16,572 bases of DNA from UBA1014 sp964344035 (GCA_964344035.1 CAYFLK010000074.1:1-16572), one strand, 5' to 3'. Positions 1-6,530 are shown, counted from the first letter of the stretch. The notes: generated from the sequence alone by a model not told the origin. Translations and numbers: made by a program.

Positions 1-126
1 ACATATCTTAGCTGTGTTGCTGGATAATCAACACTTAACTCGAACAGAGCCTTCTATTTTGTTATTTCAATAAGATGATTTTCGGATCGATTCGTATTTA
101 ATGTCTTTTGCGCATCTGCGGATAAA

Positions 127-216
127 TAACAGGATGAACAGGTTTTTTTTGTGCGTGCAGGGGTTGTTGTTTTCCTGTGTTTTCGTCCTGGTAATCCTGT
201 CATCCTGTCAAAAAAC
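127..216. repeat. REP-like imperfect inverted repeat
   Basis: The left arm at 127-142 contains AACAGGATGAACAGG. The right arm at about 194-208 contains ATCCTGTCATCCTGTC, nearly its reverse complement. A T-run follows the left arm and an A-run follows the right arm, so the structure is roughly symmetrical, with about 50 nt between the arms. Short CAGGAT-type repeats like this are scattered between genes in many environmental proteobacterial genomes. Whether it is part of a family in this genome cannot be seen from one window. Confidence 0.5.
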
Positions 217-263
217 TCGTCACCTTCCTGAACGGTGATAATCGTTCATGAGTTCCCGGGGGA

Positions 264-280
264 GCGGATTATTAATCCGC
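264..280. promoter_or_regulatory. perfect 17-nt palindrome, possible operator
   Basis: The sequence GCGGATTATTAATCCGC is a perfect inverted repeat with 8-nt arms around a single central T. It ends 31 nt before the ATG at 312. Its size and symmetry suit a dimeric HTH repressor or activator site, but no cognate regulator is identified. It could equally be a genome-wide REP-type repeat. The symmetry is seen directly; the operator role is inference. Confidence 0.35.
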
Positions 281-311
281 ACAAAAACCTGATTCAGCAT
301 CTTGTCACGGA

Positions 312-2549
312 ATGATGCGTATGAGACCACGCATTTATGAAATTCGGGATAATTTCCGTGAACTGCTTAGTTCCGATCCACGGATCCGCAACCGCCTGCT
401 GGCTGTGCTCATCCTGCTGGCGTTTCTTGCCTTCCTGGTTTCATTCAATATTCAGCAGGGTTTTGCCGGCGCGGAAGAAGGAAGATCACGGCTGTTTCTC
501 TTCCTCGCCATCAACATCAACATCGTGCTGCTCGCGGTGGTGTTCTACCTGATTGCGCGGAACCTGCTCAAACTTGCATATGAACGTCGGCAGCATGTGC
601 TGGGGGTAAACCTCAAAACAAAGCTGATTATTGCGTTTATCATCCTCTCACTGCCGGCGATGGGGTTTCATCTGTTTGCCAGCATCTTCATCGCAAATAC
701 CCTTGAATCATGGCTGCAGGGGCAACATGAATCAGTCCTCAACAGCGCGCGCAACATTTCCGAAGTCTATCACCGTGAACTTAGAAAAACGATGGAACTG
801 AAAGGCTGGGTTTGGGAACAGCAGCTGCTGCGCAACAAAGGGAAAATGCCTGATTCATCGTTTTACAGGGATGTGGACGTGAACGTCACGCTCTACTCGG
901 TAGATCGGGACATTATCTATCAGAAGCTAATCGATGAAACCAGCCGCGCCTTCTGGAAAGCCCCTTCCATGTCTGAATGGTACCGCATTGAACTGCAGGA
1001 TCAGACCTGGCTGGTGGAGGAACTTCCGGATCGATTTATCTACCGACATCTGCGCAGGGTGCAATCCCGAAACCGGCTCGTGTTTGTTGAAATCTATCAA
1101 CCGGCGCCCAGGCATGTGACCAGCGCGATCAACGAGATAGCGGAGGTTGAGCTGAACAGCCTCCTGCTTTCAGAATCAAGAGAACTCGTACAGCGCTATT
1201 TCCTGGTGATATTTCTGCTGATGCTGCTCTTCATTGTTTTTGTTGCCACCTGGATTGCTTTTTATTTGGCCGAGGGATTTGTGCATCCGATTGAAGACCT
1301 TGCGGTGGCCACCGAACGAGTAGCGGAAGGTGAGTTGGGATACCAAGTCCAGCCGAGGGGTTCGCTGGACAAGGATTTTTCGCTGCTGGTGCAGTCCTTC
1401 AACGCCATGAGCAGGGACCTCCGGGAAAACCGGCTGGCCCTGATCCGCACCACCGAACACCTCCAGCGCAGCAACCGTGTGCTCGAGGAACATACCCGGT
1501 TTGTGGAACTGGTCCTGGAAAACATCACCACCGGGGTTATTTCAATGGACAAGGACGGCCGGGTGGAAGGCATAAACCGTTCGGCTAAAGAACTGCTGCA
1601 GCTGCAAACCGAAAATTTTTCCGGCAAACACTATTCCGAGGTTTTGACCAAGGAATCTTTGCGGGTGTTCGAGGAGATGTCGGAAAAAATCAGTGAAAAC
1701 AACCTCACCTCGGTTTCGCAAAACCTGACCCTGGTCAAGCAGGACTCGCCGATTCAGGTTTCCGCTACTCTGCTGATGCTGAAAAACCGGGCCGGGGGCC
1801 CTGTCGGAATGGTGTCGATTTACAACAACATCACTGAAATGCAGCGCCTGCAGCGTGCCAGAGCGTGGCGGGAAGTGGCACGCAGGATTGCCCATGAAAT
1901 TAAAAACCCCCTGACTCCGATCCAGCTGTCCGCGGAACGCATCCGCCGCAAGTATACTCCGCAGGTGGAAGACCAGGAAGCGCTCATCCAGTCGACGCAA
2001 ACCATCATTAACGAAGTCCAGCAGCTCAAGCGGATGGTCAGCGAATTCTCGAAATTCGCGAAGATACCGGAATCAAATCCACAGCCCGTTGATCTAAATA
2101 GTGTCATCGAAGAAGCCCTGCAGCTCTACCGGGACAACATGCCTTCGCGCATACAACTGAAGACCGATTTGGCGCAGGACATCCCCCCGGTGTCGCTGGA
2201 CCGTGAACAGATGAAGCGCATGTTTATCAACCTTGTCGACAACGCCATCGATGCCATTGAAAAGAAAGGGCGGATTTCCAGGATTTTCCGTCAAGGTGAA
2301 ATCACCGTCCGTACCGCCTTCCTTCCGGAACTGAGCATCGCGCAGGTGGACATAATTGACAATGGCACGGGGATCGATCCGGAAATGTCGGTGCAGCTAT
2401 TTGAACCCTATTCAACCACCAAGGATCACGGTACCGGCCTGGGTCTGACCATCGCTTCCCAGACGGTGACCGATCATCAGGGGTTTGTCCGTTTCAGCAA
2501 CCGCGAAGAGGGGGGTGCGGTTTTCACCATTGAACTGCCGGTATCATAA
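312..2549 (+). CDS. ntrY: NtrY-like membrane sensor histidine kinase
   Basis: A 745-residue sensor kinase of the NtrY type, which in proteobacteria phosphorylates the sigma-54 activator NtrX in nitrogen or redox signalling. Transmembrane helices lie at about 27-46, 61-83, 103-128 and 293-318, with a periplasmic region of about 165 residues between the third and fourth. A HAMP linker (about 319-372) and a PAS-like domain (about 390-505) follow. The HisKA H-box is RRIAHEIKNPLTPIQLSAER with the phosphorylated His at 528. The HATPase domain has an N-box with Asn640 and Asn644, a DNGTGID G1 box at 683-689, FEPYSTTK at 697-704 and GTGLGL at 707-712. All catalytic boxes are intact. The start is uncertain: ATGs at 312, 315 and 321 lie close together behind a weak CACGGA. 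No ntrX follows; the next gene is on the opposite strand, so the kinase looks orphaned here. Confidence 0.9.
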   Translation: MMRMRPRIYEIRDNFRELLSSDPRIRNRLLAVLILLAFLAFLVSFNIQQGFAGAEEGRSRLFLFLAININIVLLAVVFYLIARNLLKLAYERRQHVLGVNLKTKLIIAFIILSLPAMGFHLFASIFIANTLESWLQGQHESVLNSARNISEVYHRELRKTMELKGWVWEQQLLRNKGKMPDSSFYRDVDVNVTLYSVDRDIIYQKLIDETSRAFWKAPSMSEWYRIELQDQTWLVEELPDRFIYRHLRRVQSRNRLVFVEIYQPAPRHVTSAINEIAEVELNSLLLSESRELVQRYFLVIFLLMLLFIVFVATWIAFYLAEGFVHPIEDLAVATERVAEGELGYQVQPRGSLDKDFSLLVQSFNAMSRDLRENRLALIRTTEHLQRSNRVLEEHTRFVELVLENITTGVISMDKDGRVEGINRSAKELLQLQTENFSGKHYSEVLTKESLRVFEEMSEKISENNLTSVSQNLTLVKQDSPIQVSATLLMLKNRAGGPVGMVSIYNNITEMQRLQRARAWREVARRIAHEIKNPLTPIQLSAERIRRKYTPQVEDQEALIQSTQTIINEVQQLKRMVSEFSKFAKIPESNPQPVDLNSVIEEALQLYRDNMPSRIQLKTDLAQDIPPVSLDREQMKRMFINLVDNAIDAIEKKGRISRIFRQGEITVRTAFLPELSIAQVDIIDNGTGIDPEMSVQLFEPYSTTKDHGTGLGLTIASQTVTDHQGFVRFSNREEGGAVFTIELPVS

Positions 2550-2628
2550 TGTCCTTTCCGGACCTTTTTGTGAAGCGATGAGATTCTGATACGACTTCCA
2601 TCCGAGCGGCAGGTCAAGAGAGAATCGG

Positions 2629-2644
2629 CCCCGTCAAACCGGGG
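2629..2644. terminator. weak hairpin at the 3' end of the copD-like gene
   Basis: CCCCG and CGGGG arms flank the six-base loop TCAAAC, and the hairpin overlaps the stop codon of the minus-strand copD-like gene. There is no clear U-run on either strand. It might slow transcription between the two converging genes, but it is a poor intrinsic terminator and may be chance. Confidence 0.2.
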
Positions 2645-3872
2645 AGAGGCTCACCAAGATCGCCGTCAGCATCCCCGCTCCGGACAGCAGCCCGGTTTCG
2701 ATGCGAATTGTGGCGCGGATCGAGGCGACGGCTTTAGGATGATCGGGGTCGTTCTTCAACATCGGCACCAAATACAGGTGGTTGTAGGCGCCAATCGCCG
2801 CCGCGGACGCGACCAAGACCAGCTTGGCGAGCATGGCCCGTCCCCACGGAGCGGTAAATAACGCGGCCGGCGTATCGAGGATAAGCAGCGCCATCACCGC
2901 GCCGGTGAGGCCCACCATGGCGAGAGAAGCGCCGGCCACCGTGGAGAAGGGAATGACCAGTCGGGCGGTATGGAGTGGCTCGCTTCGGCGGTGACGTCCG
3001 ACGAGAATGCGGCCCAGTATCGCTACGCCGCCGACCCATATGGCTCCCGCGAGTACGTGGATGATAGACGATAACTTCATCAACCAGCCCGGACTTGCCG
3101 ACACCGTGTGCCCGTCGAACAGGTAAGACAAGGTCAGAGCCGCAATCCCGGCGATCGCGAAGGACGAAACGGGGACGGGGAAGCGCTCTCGCTCGACCGC
3201 GGGGGCTGCTTCCACCGCCGATCCGTCTTCGGACGAGGGGAGAGGAGACCGGACGGTGACACGTGCGCCGAGAAACAGCGCGCAGCCGCCGGCCAGACGC
3301 AAGAGGATCGCCAGTCCGAAACCGCGGCCAAGCGCGTCTGACAAGACCGATGTGTCGAATGCCCCGGCGATGGAGCCGTCGGCGAAAATGATCCCCTGTC
3401 CGAGAATCTCCAGCGGCACGGCGAGCACTATAACGGACCCGGCTCTTCGCGCCCAAAGATCGATAACTCGGGCTTCGTTTGTCGACCCCTCGAAGACGAG
3501 CCGGCTGAAGACGAAAGCGCCTATCCCGAGCAGGACAGCGATGATTGAGGCCGCACGCGCCACACGTCCGATCCAGTCACCGGTCGAGGTGTCCGGATGG
3601 ACGAGCACGGAGTCGAGAATGCTGGGGGTCACCGCAGTCGTGGACGACGGAGATGTCGTCGCAGGGATGGCGTTCGATTCGGTGGATGCCTCGGCGTCGG
3701 CTGCGAACTCCAGGCGGATTTCTGTGAGTGGCCCGGTGACTGTGGACCCGTCGGCAGGAGTACTCGATACGAGACCCACATCAGCAAAGGCGGAAGGCAC
3801 GGTGAGCATCAAGAGGATCCCGACCAGCGCAGCCAGCGTCGAAGTCCGGGCATACAAACTACAATGACTCAT
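2634..3872 (-). CDS. CopD-family membrane protein fused to a truncated CopC domain
   Basis: 412 residues from the ATG at 3872, which has a good GAGGAG ribosome site 7 nt upstream. Residues 1-30 form a signal peptide ending in SAFA. Residues 31-66 are the first half of a CopC domain (GLVSSTPADGSTV). The sequence then jumps to a Ser/Thr/Pro-rich linker and about eight membrane helices (roughly 106-127, 144-164, 183-205, 236-253, 267-287, 305-330, 343-363, 390-411). CopD signatures are DGHTV at 254-258, HVLAGAIWVGG at about 272-282, and AKLVLVASAAAIGAYNH near 349-365. CopC-CopD fusions such as YcnJ are associated with copper uptake or handling at the membrane. The second half of CopC, with its Asp-x-His metal ligands, is missing here but present in the separate copy at 4157-4552. 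The GC-rich, Actinobacteria-like sequence contrasts with its neighbours and suggests transfer. The CopD part looks intact; whether the protein works is unknown. Confidence 0.8.
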   Translation of the reverse strand: MSHCSLYARTSTLAALVGILLMLTVPSAFADVGLVSSTPADGSTVTGPLTEIRLEFAADAEASTESNAIPATTSPSSTTAVTPSILDSVLVHPDTSTGDWIGRVARAASIIAVLLGIGAFVFSRLVFEGSTNEARVIDLWARRAGSVIVLAVPLEILGQGIIFADGSIAGAFDTSVLSDALGRGFGLAILLRLAGGCALFLGARVTVRSPLPSSEDGSAVEAAPAVERERFPVPVSSFAIAGIAALTLSYLFDGHTVSASPGWLMKLSSIIHVLAGAIWVGGVAILGRILVGRHRRSEPLHTARLVIPFSTVAGASLAMVGLTGAVMALLILDTPAALFTAPWGRAMLAKLVLVASAAAIGAYNHLYLVPMLKNDPDHPKAVASIRATIRIETGLLSGAGMLTAILVSLSPV

Positions 3873-4158
3873 CCAACGTCTCCTCGACCGGATTGTTTCC
3901 TGCATTCGTGTTGTAACTCCATATACTCTGTAAAATAGTAGTGCGCATGACAGGGCTATCTGGCTTCACCTGTGCCTTATGACAGGGGCGTTTGCCCACA
4001 ATGATGGTGCATGGTTCCAAGGCTCTGGGTAAAATTGCATATTTAGGGTAAAATCCCCAAATGAACGTCTATAGCTCAGAAAGTACCCCTTTTCCTCGGT
4101 GGTGCATTGGTGTTAGAGAACCCATTTGCAGTTGCGCCGGATCCATATTTCGGTTTTC
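3675..4158. repeat. long direct repeat, copy 1
   Basis: This segment is repeated in the same orientation at about 4355-4870. Read on the minus strand it contains the tail of a DUF1924 cytochrome gene (4158 down to about 4061), a spacer, and the first 66 codons of the CopC domain (3872-3675). Bases 3675-3880 match 4355-4560 without a difference. The remaining roughly 280 bases carry many substitutions and small insertions relative to copy 2. Copy 1 ends at the copD linker on the left and at the end of the separate CopC frame on the right. There are no terminal inverted repeats and no transposase, so it looks like a segmental duplication and not an insertion sequence. Confidence 0.85.
4040..4158 (-). 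pseudogene. 3' fragment of a DUF1924 c-type cytochrome gene, copy 1
   Basis: On the minus strand from 4158 the frame reads WIRRNCKWVL, then a stop codon, then HQCTTEEKGYFLSYRRSFGD. This is the C-terminal tail of DUF1924 (sphaeroides-heme-protein-like) cytochromes, whose family pattern is W-x-RRNC-K-x-VL-x-R-x-CT-x-x-EKGDFL-x-Y. The heme-binding CxxCH part is absent because the repeat copy begins inside the gene. With both a missing 5' part and an in-frame stop, it is a dead remnant. Its position just upstream (minus strand) of the copC/copD reading frame preserves the ancestral gene order seen in copy 2. Confidence 0.7.
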
Positions 4159-4552
4159 ACGGTGCTTCCACCGAGAACTCGATACCGCCCGACCTGGGGT
4201 GACCATCCTCGGCGCGTACCCTCACGGCGACCGCGTATCGGCCGGGATCCAAGGGATCGGTCGGCACTACGACCACCACCGTGTTCGACTCGACACGAAT
4301 TGAGGCAGGTACTTCAACGGCGTCGGAGTTATACAGTACGATGCCCTTGGCAGCCGATTCGGTGGATGCCTCGGCGTCGGCTGCGAACTCCAGGCGGATT
4401 TCTGTGAGTGGCCCGGTGACTGTGGACCCGTCGGCAGGAGTACTCGATACGAGACCCACATCAGCAAAGGCGGAAGGCACGGTGAGCATCAAGAGGATCC
4501 CGACCAGCGCAGCCAGCGTCGAAGTCCGGGCATACAAACTACAATGACTCAT
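4157..4552 (-). CDS. stand-alone CopC-domain periplasmic protein (partial gene copy)
   Basis: 131 residues from the ATG at 4552. Residues 1-30 are a signal peptide, so the product would be periplasmic. Residues 31-129 form a complete CopC-type domain, opening with GLVSSTPADGSTV and ending with EDGHPRSGGIEFSV. CopC proteins bind Cu(II) through the N-terminal His and a later Asp-x-His. Asp116 and His118 are present, but the mature N-terminus is Asp-Val where the family has His-Ala, so the Cu(II) site is incomplete. The first 66 residues are identical to those of the CopD fusion at 2634-3872. The stop codon lies exactly at the join to the next repeat copy, so this frame is probably the 5' part of an originally fused copCD gene cut off by the rearrangement. 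Its ribosome site is GAGAAG where the sister copy has GAGGAG. Expression is doubtful. Confidence 0.65.
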   Translation of the reverse strand: MSHCSLYARTSTLAALVGILLMLTVPSAFADVGLVSSTPADGSTVTGPLTEIRLEFAADAEASTESAAKGIVLYNSDAVEVPASIRVESNTVVVVVPTDPLDPGRYAVAVRVRAEDGHPRSGGIEFSVEAP

Positions 4553-4870
4553 CCAACGTCTTCTCGACTCATCCAACGTCTTCTCGACCGGATTGTTTCC
4601 TGTATCCATTTTGCAACTCCACATTTTCATTATGTAACTCCAAAAATAGTAATGCACATGACGAGGGCTATCAGGCTTCGCCTGTACATAATGACAGGGG
4701 CGTTTGCCCACAATGATGGTGCATGGTTCCAAGGCTTTGGGTAAAATTGCATATTTAGGGTAAAATCCCCAAATGAACGTCTATAGCTCAGAAAGTGCCC
4801 CTTTTTCTCGGTGGTGCATTTGCGTTTGAGAACCCATTTGCAGTTGCACCGGATCCATTTTTCGATTTTC
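4355..4870. repeat. long direct repeat, copy 2
   Basis: Second copy of the repeat at 3675-4158, in the same orientation and offset by 680 nt at its left end. It is slightly longer because of a 20-bp tandem duplication at the CopC start codon and small insertions near 4620-4650. Beyond about 4870 the DUF1924 gene continues towards its heme-binding region, so copy 2 holds the more complete parent sequence on this side. At the left end it continues into the second half of the CopC domain. The 206-bp block 4355-4560 is identical to copy 1. Confidence 0.85.
4546..4585. repeat. 20-bp tandem duplication at the CopC start codon
   Basis: The unit GACTCATCCAACGTCTTCTC occurs twice in a row (4546-4565 and 4566-4585). 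Copy 1 of the long repeat has a single, slightly different unit. Read on the minus strand, the unit carries the translation start region, so there are two GAGAAG-spacer-ATG blocks 20 nt apart. Only the downstream ATG (4552) is in frame with CopC; the upstream one (4572) is out of frame and would compete for ribosomes. This looks like replication slippage in a gene no longer under strong selection. Confidence 0.85.
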
Positions 4871-5078
4871 TTGGCATCGGTAAAACGTTCCGGGTTGGCC
4901 GCCGGGGAAAGCGGATCAATGGTTTTACCTGTAGTCGCATGGCGTCCGATTGCAACCGGATCATCACCATGACAGGTGGCGCAGGAGCGAAGTTCGCCTT
5001 TTTTTGAGTGTTAGCGTGTTGAGAATAAACTGAATCCCTGTTATACTCATAACTAACCATGATTATTGTCATACCCAT
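4630..5078 (-). pseudogene. DUF1924 c-type cytochrome gene, frameshifted and shortened
   Basis: On the minus strand from about 5004 one frame reads KKGELRSCATCHGDDPVAIG, then GRHATTGKTIDPLSP, then NPERFTDAKKIEKWIRCNCK and CTTEKKGHFLSY. This matches the DUF1924/SHP-type cytochromes, with the CATCH heme-attachment motif. The frame has a stop codon (5011-5013) just before this block and no start codon. A second frame begins at the ATG at 5078 behind a strong AAGGAGA site and runs through NRDSVYSQHANTQK. The two frames meet at a run of seven A (5-prime CAAAAAAAGG on the minus strand), where a -1 shift would join them. The N-terminal part is far shorter than in the family and no signal peptide is visible. 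A tail continues in frame to a stop at 4630. Most likely this is a decayed gene; a slippage-expressed remnant is possible. Confidence 0.65.
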
Positions 5079-5228
5079 TCTCCTTTATGTTCATCCTAAT
5101 TGGCATAAAGCGACATAGAAATGCTCATTATAACTATCAATTATTTATTAAATAGCCAGGTCCTTTTATATGTCGTGGCAAACATTCTACCTGAAAACCT
5201 TATTCCATTCAATCCGACATAGGTCTCT

Positions 5229-5795
5229 ATGATTAATGAAAGTAATATCAACAACTTGGAAAAAAGTCGTGGGTCGTATGACATAAACTGGGAAATCAAT
5301 ATCTGGGTGATTTTCTTAGGATTATTAATTGTGTTTGGTTTTTTATCCATTGATGTTTTTTCCCATTATTTTGGGTGGTATAGTTTTTCACATAACATTG
5401 CTGAATTATTATCTGTTGTCAGTTTACTGGGTCTCATAATTTACCTTATCATTTTATTATTACGAGCCAGAATCACTGCTCACGAATGGAAAACTCGGGC
5501 AACGTATGCTGAAGGTGAAGCTCAAAAATGGAAAGAAGAATCCAAAGAGATTTTAAGGGGATTAGGGAATGCTATTGATCGGCAATTTGAGGAATGGAAA
5601 ATGACAAATGTTGAAAAGGAGATAGGATTGTTTATTTTGAAAGGATTTAGTTTCAAGGAAATTGCCGACTTCCGTTCAGTAAGTGAAAGAACCGTTAGGC
5701 AACAAGCCACATCTATTTACAAAAAATCCGGATTAGGAAGTCGAAATGAGTTTTCAGCTTTTTTCCTGGAAGATCTTTTGTTACCGCTTAAATGA
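5229..5795 (+). CDS. membrane-anchored LuxR-type HTH transcriptional regulator
   Basis: 188 residues. Two transmembrane helices at about 24-42 and 58-78 are followed by a charged, coiled-coil-like stretch (80-125) and a C-terminal LuxR-type helix-turn-helix (125-180). The HTH core includes GFSFKEIADFRSVSERTVRQ, followed by YKKSGLGSRNEFSAFFLEDL. This pattern is shared by a family of short membrane HTH proteins in proteobacteria, often near cytochrome or redox operons (from memory, not checked). It has no receiver or ligand domain, so any signal must come through the membrane part. It lies divergent from the DUF1924/copCD remnants, with about 150 AT-rich bases between, as expected for a regulator of that operon. 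The gene is clearly more AT-rich than its neighbours, suggesting separate acquisition. The start ATG follows AGGTCTCT, a modest ribosome site. Confidence 0.75.
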   Translation: MINESNINNLEKSRGSYDINWEINIWVIFLGLLIVFGFLSIDVFSHYFGWYSFSHNIAELLSVVSLLGLIIYLIILLLRARITAHEWKTRATYAEGEAQKWKEESKEILRGLGNAIDRQFEEWKMTNVEKEIGLFILKGFSFKEIADFRSVSERTVRQQATSIYKKSGLGSRNEFSAFFLEDLLLPLK

Positions 5796-5938
5796 TAATG
5801 AAGCATTATGTTTATACGCACACGGAGCAAATCCTCAGCAGTTGTGCAATTTGTATTCGGGTCATCATGCCCGGATAGTTTAAAAATGATGAACGGGTGA
5901 TAAATATAGTAAATCCGGGTAAAGGGATTGGACTGGTG

Positions 5939-6364
5939 ATGATACATTTTCAAAAAGAGCTTCGATTCAAAACCCGCGGCCGGGGGCTGCTGGAAATCAC
6001 GGATGACATCCGCCGCATCGTCAATGATTCCGGTATCGTCTCCGGAATGTGCCACCTGTTTGTCCTACACACTTCCGCAAGCCTGATCATTCAGGAAAAT
6101 GCCGACCCGAGCGTGGTTTCAGATTTGGAAACATATCTGGACAAGCTGGCGCCGGAAAATGATCCGGATTACCGCCACACCCTTGAAGGACCCGACGACA
6201 TGCCCGCGCATATCCGCGTTGCGTTGACTGGTGTTTCCGAACTCGTGCCTGTTACCAGCGCCCGATTGAACCTGGGAACATGGCAGGGGATTTTTCTTTG
6301 GGAACACCGAAGGCAAGGACGCATCCGGACCGTGGTCGCTGATGTGTTTGGAAAACCGGGGTGA
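5939..6364 (+). CDS. yjbQ: YjbQ/UPF0047 family protein
   Basis: 141 residues, the usual length for the YjbQ family. These are small soluble trimeric proteins; some members show weak thiamine-phosphate synthase activity, and the physiological role is unsettled. Conserved blocks are HTSASLIIQENADPSVVSDLE-like at 44-64, the Tyr-x-His/EGPDDMPAHI block around 78-92, PVTSARLNLGTWQGIFLWEH at 104-123 and the final RIRTVVADVFG. ATG at 5939 is chosen because it gives the family's normal N-terminus; GTGs at 5897 and 5936 are in frame but less likely. It stands alone between the HTH regulator and a repeat-bearing spacer, with no obvious operon partner. Confidence 0.88.
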   Translation: MIHFQKELRFKTRGRGLLEITDDIRRIVNDSGIVSGMCHLFVLHTSASLIIQENADPSVVSDLETYLDKLAPENDPDYRHTLEGPDDMPAHIRVALTGVSELVPVTSARLNLGTWQGIFLWEHRRQGRIRTVVADVFGKPG

Positions 6365-6388
6365 GAGAATGTGCTTGAGAAAATTACA

Positions 6389-6418
6389 GTGGTTCTTTAG
6401 ATTGTGGTTCTTTAGATT
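6389..6418. repeat. 15-bp tandem repeat, two units
   Basis: GTGGTTCTTTAGATT occurs twice with no gap (6389-6403, 6404-6418), just after the yjbQ stop codon. No function is evident; replication slippage is the simplest origin. Confidence 0.85.
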
Positions 6419-6530
6419 CAGGTATGATCGGAATGCAGAGTGAGAAATGCGATCATCCCTAACTTTTTTCCTGGCAGGAGAATCATTTCCGAATTTCCCG
6501 TGAGCACAGACATCTCGTCATATTACATTC

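Larger units (their letters stand above)
1..311. other. non-coding region upstream of the NtrY-like kinase
   Basis: No convincing coding frame was found in these 311 bases. The stretch holds a REP-like inverted repeat (about 127-216) and a perfect 17-nt palindrome (264-280) close to the kinase start, both listed separately. The first 120 bases are AT-rich and show nothing I can name. No clear sigma-70 promoter with well-spaced boxes stands out. Confidence 0.6.

Noticed and set aside
3256..3867. A 203-residue plus-strand frame opposite the copD-like gene
   Set aside because: Long antisense frames are common opposite GC-rich genes. The minus strand shows clear CopD motifs and membrane helices, while this frame has no recognisable domain.
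4544..4744. Plus-strand frame ending MTGAFAHNDGAWFQGFG within the repeat
   Set aside because: It runs antisense to the CopC start region and the DUF1924 tail, and the sister repeat copy does not preserve it as an equivalent gene.
3675..4870. The long direct repeats considered as insertion sequences or MITEs
   Set aside because: There are no terminal inverted repeats, target-site duplications or transposase, and the repeats contain parts of two recognisable host-type genes. A segmental duplication fits better.
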